DNA of 64,000 nucleotides from Marsupella aquatica. Lineage: Eukaryota > Marchantiophyta. The notes under the pieces were generated by a model that worked only from the letters and a program-made list of their open reading frames with translations, was not told the origin of the DNA and searched no databases. Below, one piece after another: positions 36,795 through 46,493 of this stretch. The first letter of the stretch is position 1; the number at the start of each line of letters is the position of its first letter. The stretch spans positions 2,046,001 to 2,110,000 of the forward strand of contig OZ316898.1 of NCBI GenBank assembly GCA_973895155.1, read 5' to 3'. Made by a program: the position numbers and the translations under genes.

Positions 36795-38320
36795 AGAGCA
36801 TCGAGCATATAGGGACCGATAGGCTACATACTAGACAATCATCACTCTTGAGCAAACTATGAAATACTCTTTCTTAATGGTCTTTTCAAAAATTGATTTG
36901 TGCAAATTGGTTCGAGTTTGGCATGATATTTGATCGACATGGTGATCAATGTTTCACAGTCGACAAGCATGAATCCACTTTGCAAATGGTGACCTTTGGT
37001 CTTATTTTAGTTGAAGGCTCTCGTAACGTTGAGAGAACTTTCGTAACTATGAAGGCTGGTCGATCATGTACGTGCGTTTGGTCGTATTTTAGTTGAAGGC
37101 TCTCGTAACGTTGAGAGAACTTTCGTAACTATGAAGGCTGGTCGATCCTGTATATGCGTGTGATCTGTATTGCGAACTTTTTTAGTTCCGCTTGTTCTCC
37201 GCAATGAAAACCGAAAGAAACGAATAAGTTTTGCCGCCGTTATTTGTTTGCCTCCGACTGATTCCTTGGAGACATGCGGCTTGTGCACTTCCGCATTTGA
37301 TAGTGTCAGTTCAGAATTAACACGTCGAATATTTATCGTGATGTTTAAACACTTAAACCCCGTAATTTCTTTTCCTTTCCTTTCGTGCTCTGACCTCTAC
37401 TCTCTGCTGCCCGAGGAATACATGCTAAGCTTTGGTGGTACTGTAGCACTTACGTAGTCCTCTTTCTTTCAAGATTCTCGTGATTAGAGAGTGCGAAAGC
37501 CAGGTATGGAGCATAGTAAGCATAGGTTGTCTCACAAATTGTAATCAGAAGCGGAGACGGGCCTGACAAGAATACACGCTAGGGAAGAAATGCGGGAAGG
37601 TCGCACAGGAAAGTGGCCGCGTGCGTATTGTAATTTGCTTGCAGAAAATCTTGGGGGACAAAAATTGAAGTCGCTAGCGTATTAGTAATTTGACAAATAC
37701 AAAGGAGAGGAAGGCAACAACTCAATAAGCTTCGACGGGACGTTGGATCGAACGGGCGTAAAGGTTAGCTCGCGCTTGCGTGAAGTGTGTACACTTCTCT
37801 GGACTCGAGGCAGATTGTGGGACACGTAGAAGCAGGCCCGGGAGAGGTCCAGCAGCAAGGGACGAATTGGAGCACCAGCAGAAACAGAGCGCGGAGTCTC
37901 AGGTCATGTATGTGCAGTTAAACCTCTCGTTGTGCTCTCTCCTATTCGCACTCGGTCGTTGGGAGCGCTCGTTGGATTCGTAAATTCGTTCGCGATTACA
38001 GGGCAGTAGGTTAGGTTTAATCATTTTGTTAAAGCGCAGCAATCTTAGCTGTATTAAATAACACTCATCATTTCATTTGGTCAAGTCTTTTGCAAGGGCG
38101 AAGCATTTTCTCAAGCTCCCGCGAAGAAATCTTAGCTCTACTCACTCTGTCGTTTGCTACGATATCTGGTAATGTGCACAGGAAGCTGCAGCACATCGAA
38201 TCATGAATCCAATACCGATCGAAGAAGACGCCCATCGATCAATTCGGAGCAGCAGACTGATATTGATTGTCGTTGCGTCGTGCCCTCCTCGTCCTTCCCT
38301 CGACGCCCTAAACTCTATTA
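36795..38320. other. 3' flank of the MFS gene and intergenic DNA
   Basis: An 82-bp tandem duplication lies at about 36999-37158. Beyond it there is a GC-balanced stretch without recognisable genes. The small frames at 37170-37457, 37780-37983 and 38203-38478 have no known domains, and the last overlaps the MITE. A GACGCCC word at 38302-38308, facing the MITE terminus 12 bp away, resembles the MITE end. Confidence 0.45.
36999..37158. repeat. 82-bp tandem duplication downstream of the MFS gene
   Basis: The block TATTTTAGTTGAAGGCTCTC, then GTAACGTTGAGAGAACTTTC and GTAACTATGAAGGCTGGTCG, starts at 37003 and again at 37085 with almost no change. Inside each copy, CTCTCGTAACGTTGAGAG forms an imperfect palindrome. 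Confidence 0.95.
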
Positions 38321-38660
38321 GGGCGTCTCAACCCTATAGCATTGCGGGCTCCTTCCGGTCACCCAGATGCCTCAGCATTGCGGGCTCCTTCCGGTCACCC
38401 AGATGCCTCAGGTCGCTTCCTGAAAATGAACACCGGGCCCCAAAATCGGGTGCTCAAAAAACGGAGGTTGAACCTTGACTCGAACCTAATTTAAGTCAGT
38501 CCGTGACGGACAGAGTCTAAGTCCGGGTCATAAAAAAAACAGGTAAAAAATTTGCGGGAGTGAACTCGGTGGGCCGACCACCTGATTCGGACTACCCCGG
38601 TCATGGAAGTACCCGGTGTACATGGGGAATGCAAAAGTTTATCTTTGAGACGCCCTATTA
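38316..38660. mobile_element. 335-bp MITE with TIR GGGCGTCTCAA and 5-bp target duplication TATTA
   Basis: The element spans 38321-38655. It begins GGGCGTCTCAA and ends TTGAGACGCCC, and it is flanked by TATTA at 38316-38320 and 38656-38660. It has no coding capacity. Internally it holds a perfect 36-bp tandem duplication (AGCATTGCGGGCTCCTTCCG plus GTCACCCAGATGCCTC, twice, 38338-38410) and a short hairpin GTCCG-TGA-CGGAC at 38499-38511. Its termini match those of the 7.8-kb element that begins 8 bp downstream, which would be the natural source of its transposase. Confidence 0.88.
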
Positions 38661-38678
38661 GTAGGGCGTCTCAAACTT

Positions 38679-38706
38679 GGCCGTCCGAGTCTTTTCCCGG
38701 ACGGCC
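38679..38706. promoter_or_regulatory. Left subterminal hairpin of the Harbinger-like element
   Basis: GGCCGTCCG at 38679-38687 and CGGACGGCC at 38698-38706 form a perfect 9-bp stem with a 10-nt loop, starting 15 bp inside the left terminus. The decamer CCGTCCGAGT recurs in the right subterminal hairpin, which suggests a transposase or ORF1 binding site (inference). Confidence 0.6.
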
Positions 38707-38916
38707 GTCCCCCCAAGTTGAGGTCCGAAACGGTGACTGGAACCGCAGTTCCGGGTGAGTTTAAGCCTGGGGGTACTAACTTTGAGAGGGGTCAATAAGT
38801 GCCCCCCACGGATGACGCAGACTTCCAAACCAGCCCCCGCCCATGTGTAGTTCAAAATGCAAATTTGCCACGGCGTGACGGAGTGCTTCCACTCCTCACA
38901 ATGAGCACGTCAATTC

Positions 38917-40400
38917 GTGCATATTTTGACAAAGAGCCATGAATGTGCAGCTGTTTTGGCTGAGAGATTTGAAAGTTGTCGTTCCCCCTCAAAATTTCTC
39001 AAAAATTTGGGTAGTGCGAGTGAGGCTCCTCATATGGACTATACGGTGGACCACGAAGGTGTTAACTTTGCAGGTGAACGTGTTGAAGCAGAGCGCTTTC
39101 AATTTTTGGATTCGCCCCCTCTGATTGTGAGCGATTCTCAGACAGTCAAAGCGATGGTGGTTGCTGGTGCATCAGCTGGAGCACAAGGAAGACCTGCACC
39201 ACATGCGACCGTGAACATTCCTACTGAGAACAAGAAGTTGTCTAGGGAGGACCTATCAAAGATCGTTGATTGGCTCGAAAATGCTGATAACTATGCGATG
39301 CTTCATGGGACACAATCAAGGCTATCGGTTGGTGATAAGCATCCGTCGAAGAAAACTGTGTTTAAGCTTATGCTTATTATGCTGCATTCCAACGGATTTG
39401 CAAAGTTTGTCCAAATAGGAGAGAATTTGGGCAAGAGAAAGCAGATACATGAGCAAGTTTAAGGAGGCGTTGGCAATGAAGAATGATTTGGGTGCTGGGC
39501 TCACCCTGGCAGAGCTAAGAGTGGGGATTACACTTGACGGTAAGCTTGACAAGATATGCCCGCACTTTGAAAGGATGAATGCACTTTATGGGGAGCGTGC
39601 AAATGTGGCTCCTCCTGCACTAGGGCAATGCGGTATCCCTGGACAGCCTGAGCTCATATATGATCCAGGATCTGATGAAGAAGAGCCCTATGGTGACAGT
39701 GTTGGCCCGCAACAGGATGAATCTGAGATGGCTGACGACAATGGACCACAGACGCAGCACGAACGGGAGCACGAAGGCGTGACCAATGCTGGTGTTGAAA
39801 CCGAGGCCCAACCTTGCGCCACTGAGCAGGGTACTGCTAATACTGGGACACCAGGATATGTTGAGAAGGAGTCACAAGCTAGGCCAATCCCAACTCCAAC
39901 TCCGGTCGGGAATGGGCAAAGGCGGGTTCCTAATAAGAGATCAGCTCCACCATCATCACAGGCACAGTCAAGGACAAGTATGGCTGATCTTTATTTAGAT
40001 AAGCTTAGTGACAAATTGTTGTACAAACGAGAGATGATCCAGACCAAGGATAAGTGGAGAACCCAAGAATTGGTTGATAGGCGAGAGGCGAGAAAAGTTG
40101 CTGCAGCTCAGCTAGACAAAAACAACCAATTGCAGAGGATGCAAGTAGACAAAAACAATCAAATGCAAATTAAGGAGACATGAGGAGAAGAGGGCACGGT
40201 TGGAGCACAAACACCAGGTGGATTTGATTGATCGCCAGCAGCACACAACGTTACTTACCAAGCTTGTTAGGAGCAACAGATCAAAAGATGAGTTGGTAGC
40301 GCTATTGAGTATTTCCCCCTGGTCCTATCAATGTCAATCCACCCGGAAGGACTTGTCCTCCTACTACTGCAATGCCATGTGCTCCCAACACGCCAATTGA
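38917..40400 (+). pseudogene. Harbinger-like ORF1 (putative Myb/SANT-type DNA-binding protein), frameshifted
   Basis: In Harbinger elements ORF1 encodes a Myb-like protein that helps import and target the transposase. Here the first frame (38917-39462) has a possible DNA-binding region, LSREDLSKIVDWLENADNYA to VGDKHPSKKTVFKLM. The next frame (39449-40183) continues with MSKFKEALAMKNDLGAGLT, then GKLDKICPHFERMNALYGER, an acidic linker, and a Lys/Gln-rich coiled coil MADLYLDKLSDKLLYKREM. A third frame resumes near 40175 (HEEKRARLEHKHQVDLID) and stops at 40398. Two frame changes, near 39450 and 40180, break the gene unless an intron is involved. An initiator at 38901 (MSTSIRAYF) would need a further shift. 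The C-terminal part is homologous to the relic at 3637-3990. Confidence 0.7.
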
Positions 40401-43400
40401 CTTAGATGAATAGTTTTTTTACATACACTTAGCTGCACATTACCCAATGTCGATGCAGCCTTCTAGACATTGCTCTGTTGCAAGGCTCAAATTTTGAATA
40501 AAGGTTCTCTTTTGTGAAATGGATGTGTTTTCAATGAAGTCCTCTTGAACTGGTTTGTTTGCAATTCTCAAGTGGATCCTATCTGTTCTTCTCTCTGGAC
40601 CATGATTGACAGTCTGGGTATATAAGCATGCATCTCCACTGCTCTTTGCAACACTGGGCTAATTTCTGAAGATCTCCATTGTAGACTGGATCGTGCATTG
40701 AAAACTTACTTCATTCCAAGACAATAGAAGCTTTACAAATCACAATTGTATGTCTTCAAGTGCTCACAATGCAAGCACATATTTTAGAAGTGGCAAGATT
40801 ACAAAAATGCAGAGCCAAGCTTTTAAATGCTCAAGGCATTTGACTAAGTTGGTACCAAATGTCAAGCGGTTGACATTGGGTCTTGACACCAAAGCTGTCA
40901 CTATTGGGTGCCAAAACTATCTCCTTTGTACCTGAGGATCACGGAGGGATGTTGTGAAGGCTGGTATACGCCGGTTTATCCCCTTAACGCCAGACTATCA
41001 TAGCAAGACTCTGTCACACATCACCCAAGCTCAATCCCAAAGGACCAAGGTTGGGAATCAGCTCTTGCACTCATGATAGTTCTGGTGAGAAGGGGGTCTT
41101 CATGTCGGGCCCGTACACATAGGGCCTAGCGCTACGGTGCGCATATGTCTATACGTATGCTTACTGCCATAGGTATGTTTCTATTCCGCCGCCGGAATGT
41201 ACCCATAAATCAATGACTCTGACTGGTTCCCGGCTTAGGGACTTCTAAGCCATTGCCCCACCACTCTGCCATTCCACTCCCAGCAATCAGAGTTATGACA
41301 GCCCTCACCCAACCCACTTCAATGCACCCGGTACACCTCTCAGTGGCGCTGCTAGTCCCATCATACACTCAGATTGCCTCACACACACACACACATCCAT
41401 GAGAGAAATGAGGCCTGAGAGGAAAACTCAATTAGATTCAAAGATGTGCACAATAGTTCACTGAGAACACTTGATTCGAACAATAGTCCCGAAGGCTGTC
41501 TACTCCAGATTGCGACGTGCTTGCCCTGCAAGCCCCGTGCTTGCCATGCAAGCTCAATCCTGAACCTGAGCCCGGCTCACTCCAGATTGCGACGGCAGAT
41601 TGGACTCGAACCAATCCCGTACTTGCCTTGCAAACTCAATCCTGAACTCAACCTCCTTCACTGCACTTCATTCTTGGGGGCACATATAGATCTCACACCT
41701 CCATTTCAGAATGTCAAGTTACGCATGCACAGTTGACTCGACTTCAAAGCTGGTACCAGGCCTAACGGCGATCTACCCCAGACTGCAATGAGGCCCGGCC
41801 TCATGCTTGCCCTGCAAGCTCAGCTCTGGCCATAAATCCCTTAGTGCTCTCTACCAGACAAAGGCCGGGACTCCCCACGGATCACGTAGCCTTGCCAAAC
41901 TGAACTGTAAATGCTCCTCCTGCTGCACCTCGATCAGTGTCTCAGCCTCCCTACTGTGCTCATCGTAAATGCAATCAAAATCCTCCCCACAGTTTACAAT
42001 CACCAATACGTCACCTATCACCAAGGCTATGTATCGGGGGAAAAGAACCCAGTTGTGCTGCCCACTAGAAAAAGCCACAATCCAGCTCGCAAACCTGGCA
42101 AACCATTGCTGTGAAGCTTGGCTGATTACTCCCTGAGTAATAGCACAACCTAGCTCTCCCCAACACACGACGTCCAAGTCCAGCCTTGCTTGCACACAGC
42201 TCCTCCCTGATGCTCAGTCTACGTGAGATCACACAACTGAAGTCCCCCCCCCGCCTCTACCGGGGGGGGCTGCCCTATATACTCTCACACTAAGCCCAAA
42301 TTGGTGGATGCTATGTTGTTGGCGCCCCATCCTAGCCCTAACAGAGCCGCCACTATATCTAACTACTAAACCCTAACTCGCAACTTTATTTCTATCTCAA
42401 ACTGACTATGTATTTCGGATTTGGCCCTCCTCCACAATTTTCGCGAGCTTGCACCTCCTCTCTAGATTTCTCTATTCAACCATTTGCTGCGTGGATAGCA
42501 GCATTGGAAGCGGCTTGAGCTCCTCTTTCCAACGAGGTCAATTATAGCCGATTTGGGCAAATACAAAGAAAGTTATGCCCCCGCAACCGAGAGGGGGTAC
42601 GCATTGTTGCGCTAACCCGAGTTACATAGTTAACCCGAGTTTGGCTAACCAAGCTATCCTATCTAGCCCGAGTAGAGCTAACCCGTGGCCTCTGGCTAAT
42701 CTGCTACCCGCTAGTCTGCTACCCGCTAGTCCGCTAGTCTGCTAGCCGCTAGTCTGTAGCCGCTAGTCTGCTATCCGCTAGTCTGCTAGTCTGCTAGCCG
42801 CTAGTCTGCTAGCCGCTAGTCTGCTAGCCGCTAATCTGCTAGCCGCTAGTCTGCTAGCCGCTAATCTGCTAGTCTGCTATCCGCTAGTCCGAGCCCAAAC
42901 CCGAGCTGACCTATCCTAACCCGGGCCCGAGGTCAGGCTAACCCAAACTTGGGCTAAGCCTAAGCTGAAGCCGGGCTGACCTAGGCTAAGCCGTGGCCAA
43001 GCTTAGGTTAACCCAAAACCGAAGCCAAACCTGCTAATTCCAGCCACAAGTTAACCCGACACGCTAACCAGGCCGTATCTTTCTTAATACACCTCCGTTT
43101 CCCGAGTGTCTTATATCGATTTTACTTGCCTTGACTAGATCTTTCCAATGCTCTTTATAGATCCGGATTTGGCAACACATTGAAAGAGATACGGTCACCG
43201 ACCACCCGCGACATATGATTGCCCTTATTCTTGCCATCTCGTTGATCCTTCTACAGTCTCACAGTTACTTACTGTGCATAGCATACCAATTCCATCGTAT
43301 TATTGAATAAGGACCATGTCACCGGTGTCACACCAAACTACAACTTGTAACTAATTAAACTATAGCCGATCATTGGCTTTAATCATCTGCTACCTCCTAC

Positions 43401-43463
43401 CACCAAGTAACTCCTACTAGCTACGCTTAAGTCCTCCCAGCTACGATTGAACAAGGAAGCCGA
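40401..43463. other. Interior of the Harbinger-like element, non-coding
   Basis: Between the converging ORFs lies about 3 kb without a recognisable gene. It includes a (CA)n run at about 41381-41395, a C-rich then G-rich inverted patch at about 42246-42268 (CCCCCCCCG to CGGGGGGGG), a CTAG-based minisatellite at 42699-42895, and a stretch of CTAACCCGAG-type degenerate repeats at about 42610-43080. This is unusually long for the gap between Harbinger ORFs, so a nested insertion is possible, though I could not find its boundaries. Confidence 0.45.
42699..42895. repeat. CTAG-rich minisatellite inside the Harbinger-like element
   Basis: About 12-15 units of the type CTGCTAGCCGCTAGT, 8 to 15 bp long with variants such as CTGCTACCCGCTAGT and CTGCTATCCGCTAGT. 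GCTAGC is palindromic, so the array is rich in potential short hairpins. It is flanked on both sides by looser CTAACCCGAG-like repeats. Confidence 0.9.
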
Positions 43464-45038
43464 TCATTGGCTGTTAAACAAACAGATCCTATGAGCTATG
43501 TTTGAACAATCAAGCTTCACGGTGTAAAAATTGCCCCGGTTGACAATAGTGTTCCAAAGCAGTATCCATAACTCGAACAATAGTGCCTTGCCAGCTCGCA
43601 CTAGAGCACGTCGCAAAACTACCCTAGGATCTCGCTTTGCATCAGCCGGTCCACCAACATTGGGCTCTGGATAGAAGTCCTCTTGGGTTTCACCATCTTG
43701 CTCTCTCTGCAGCGCAGTATCCTCGGGTGTCCATGCATCCTGCCTGTGAAGCACATAGTTATGCAATTTCCCACACAAATTGATCCACCTTACCATCCAT
43801 AGGCTGTCCTTCTTTGAATTCAATTGAGTTCGAACTTCTTTTAAAGAATGCCATCTGCTCTTCAAAACTCCAATGCAGTGCTCATTGGTTACCCTGCACT
43901 TGGCAACACAAGTAGTGAAGTTCTCTTTATCTGGTACCATGTCAGTCCTTTTAAATGCGGAAACCAGGTGTGGAAGGGCCTGATAGCCTGAATCTCCTAA
44001 AATGTACTGGTCAGATTCAAATAGAGCATTCCTTCTGACATCAGTCAGAAAGGAAAAGAGTGGAGACTTTTGCTCACAAGTCAAGTCGGAGCATGATCCA
44101 GGCATTCCTATAGCAAGGCACAAATAGCAGTAGTCATTGGTTGATATTGGAATGCCCCTTGTATCAACCAATGATCTGTACATTGGCTCACCTGAGAACA
44201 AGAACATGATTCTTCTGTGGTGGTCACAGACCACCTGTACATTTATGGAATATCGACTCTTGCGATCATAGTAGCACTCTCCATGAACGCCAAGATGCTG
44301 AGCCAAGGGGCACAGGCTTCCATCAATCAGACCGATACAGCCTGGAAATCCTAACCTTGCAAATGCCTCCAAACTTGCAGCTCGTTCCCTGCTGGTAGGC
44401 CACTAGATATAGTCGCTTAAAACATCATCCAAAGCCTCAAAGGTACGTTTTGAGTAGTTGACAATTGAACCACAACTCACACCCCATGTGGGGATCATAT
44501 GATTTAAGCAAGCACCATTCCCATCATGACCAAGCCTGTCTAGGCAGACAGCTAATTGGGCCTCAATAGGTGCTTGCTGACAATTAGATTCATTCTGGAA
44601 GATAGGGTGTCCTTCAATCAAGCCTAGAAGGTGATAGAAAGAGGACTTGTCCATCCTAGTGAGTTGCCTAAACAAAGGATCTGCCAAGCAATGAAAGAAC
44701 TGTTGTGCAAATTCCTTAGATTTCAGGCTCACATGACGATGAACAATAACGAGTATTATACAACACAAAATATAGCTCTAAGAGGTCTGTTGGATTCTCA
44801 TCATTCTCCAAATCCTCTTCCCTATTTTGATCCTCAGATGAGCTATCCAAAGGCAGTCTGAATCACTGTCAGTCCTCTCAGAAATATGAGAGTCAACTTC
44901 AGAGAATCCATGGAGGTCAAGGTCTTCAGATCCAGTATCTTGAGAACTCTTCGAACTCTGAACAACAATGGCTAGTTCAAGTTGTTGTTTGACTCGTTTC
45001 AAGCCTCTCTGCCTGTTTGAAAAGCGAGGCATGTTCAA
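43464..45038 (-). pseudogene. PIF/Harbinger-like DDE transposase with an 84-nt intron and an in-frame stop
   Basis: A DDE superfamily endonuclease that would cut at the element ends. Catalytic motifs in order are GLIDGS (first Asp, just upstream of 44310), GDSGYQALPHL (second Asp) and NEHCIGVLKSRWHSL (Glu with the following LK-R). N-terminal blocks are FFHCLADPLFRQLTRMDKSS and GLIEGHPIF. An intron is inferred at 44108-44191: its donor follows CTCAG as GTGAGC, it ends TTGCTATAG, it is exactly 84 nt and it lacks stops. Removing it restores the SGMPGSCSD segment usual in the family. A TAG at 44403-44405 interrupts the frame. At about 44740-44870 a shifted frame (LDSSSEDQNREEDLENDE, LLELYFVL) looks more transposase-like than the main frame, implying two compensating indels. 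The N-terminus begins MPRFSNRQRG. Confidence 0.82.
44108..44191 (-). other. Predicted 84-nt in-frame intron of the transposase
   Basis: On the minus strand the segment starts GTGAGCC after CTCAG and ends TTGCTATAG before GAATGCC. It is a multiple of three with no stop codon, so it is invisible to simple ORF finding and would add 28 residues between LFSG and MPGSCSD if unspliced. A GATCATTGGTTGAT / ATCAACCAATGA inverted repeat inside it could form a hairpin. Confidence 0.7.
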
Positions 45039-45193
45039 CCCTAACAGCTGTGAAGAAGTGATAAAGTCAGTTTATACCAAAATGAGCCAAATTTTATTCA
45101 ATAAGTATAAATTCATTCTAAGCTTGCAACATTGCGCATCCTGAAAGTGTATACATTTTGAATATGAGGGCCGAGTGCATACAATTGTAATCC

Positions 45194-45868
45194 CTAATCC
45201 GAGTCCTCTAAATCTGCATTCTTCAATTGCAACACAAGGTCTGCTAGGATTTTCTTGGCACTCTTAGGTTTCCCAGGACTGGACTTTGGTTTGACAAGGG
45301 TTTTTGTAGGTGTCTTGGGAATTTCAGGATCCACAAAACTCAATCTTTGAATGTGCATCTCGAGTCCCTTCACTTCAAGAGAGACTTGTAGCTTGGGCGA
45401 ATGCTTCAGAATGTCATAAATAATCTGAATTTGCTCAAATTCAGGTAGAATGCTGAATTCAAGTGCTGTATAATTCAAGAGAATGGTAGCGCAATTCCAC
45501 AGCAGGACTGTCACAGGCTGCACACCACCATGAATGGCATCAAACAAGACCAGTTGGAATCAAAAGGCAGGTTCTCCAGGTAAGTGATGTCCACATTTAT
45601 CGCCCCATTCTAAAGATTTGTTACATCAATGGCCATCATTGTCCCTATGAGGGCAAGAGGAGTAAACAAATTTTTGAGGGTAGGGATTTTGAGCTGTGTA
45701 GTTTGCTGCCCAAACTAAAGACGGTGCGAACTGCGTACTCATGCCTCTAGCCCTCTTCTCCTCCATGTCTGACAAAGAAATCCAATGAGCCATGGCCTCC
45801 TGGCAAACGACAAAGCATTCAGCCATTTCAACATCCCTTGTCCTGGTTGTGAGCATTGCAGGAAACAA
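45194..45868 (-). pseudogene. Additional ORF region of the Harbinger-like element, unassigned
   Basis: Two minus-strand open frames, 45868-45626 and 45547-45194, lie upstream of the transposase and inside the element. The second encodes a plausible globular segment (LLWNCATILLNYTALEFSIL, IIYDILKHSPKLQVSLEVKG) and a basic Pro/Lys-rich tail (TPTKTLVKPKSSPGKPKSAKK) ending LEDSD. The first includes MAECFVVCQEAMAHWISLSD. I do not recognise either. They may be one split gene, a 5' extension of the transposase transcript, or a captured host fragment. Two-ORF Harbingers normally lack such a gene. Confidence 0.35.
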
Positions 45869-46367
45869 AAGCGGAAAAACATTGAGGTGATCTTTAACTT
45901 ACAATTAGGTGTGAGTCGAGTGCCAAACAATCGGGGTCGTCATGCAAGTATGCTCAGTCGTAGCCTCTCAGGATGTCGAAGGTGGGTCCTTTACACTCAG
46001 CCGTAGTTTTGTTTACACTCACTTGCAACTCCTCACTGACAGCTCCTCACTTGTAGCTGCTCACAAAATTGAGCATCAACATGCAGCTCTAGCATGTCAG
46101 CCTAAAGCGATCTAGTGTACTCTAAATGACTTGCTTAAGTGGGAGCCCAAAACCATAACAAACGTACAGGAAAAAAGCGTGAATCGCTATGAGTTGACAG
46201 CCTTGCGATCGTGGGCGCCCTGCATGTAGTTGCACAAACACGCACAGTGCGAGAAGGAACAGTCAGCCTCAACAGTTTCTCTATTGCGCGCAACTAGTTT
46301 CTCTGTCACTGCGTCCCTCAGACGATAGGGTTAGTCATGGACCCACTCGGGTCACGGTAACGGTAAT

Positions 46368-46394
46368 GTGACCGTCCGAGTTATTGACGGTCAC
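46368..46394. promoter_or_regulatory. Right subterminal hairpin of the Harbinger-like element
   Basis: GTGACCGTC at 46368-46376 and GACGGTCAC at 46386-46394 form a perfect 9-bp stem with a 9-nt loop, 94 bp inside the right terminus. It contains the same CCGTCCGAGT decamer as the left hairpin, in the same orientation on the plus strand. Confidence 0.55.
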
Positions 46395-46493
46395 CAATTT
46401 CGGGCACTGCCCACTTTCCGGTCACGATTCTGCCCGCACAATTTTGGCACAGTAAAACAACCTGGGAAATCAATAGTTTGAGACGCCCTAGTA

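Larger units (their letters stand above)
38659..46493. mobile_element. 7.8-kb PIF/Harbinger-like DNA transposon with TANTA target duplication
   Basis: The element proper is 38664-46488. The left end is GGGCGTCTCAAACT and the right end is its exact inverse AGTTTGAGACGCCC (14-bp TIR). It is flanked by TAGTA at 38659-38663 and 46489-46493. It carries a convergent gene pair typical of Harbingers: an ORF1 with a DNA-binding-like and coiled-coil layout (plus, 38917-40400) and a DDE transposase (minus, 43464-45038). There is an additional minus-strand ORF region at 45194-45868. Subterminal hairpins lie at 38679-38706 and 46368-46394. The usual Harbinger duplication is 3 bp (TTA or TAA); here only a 5-bp duplication fits, as in the adjacent MITE. 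Both main ORFs contain breaks, so this copy looks inactive. Confidence 0.85.

Noticed and set aside
38302-38320. A third Harbinger-type terminus (GACGCCC at 38302-38308)
   Set aside because: Only 7 bases match and the preceding bases differ from GAGACGCCC. No target duplication partner was seen, so chance is likely.
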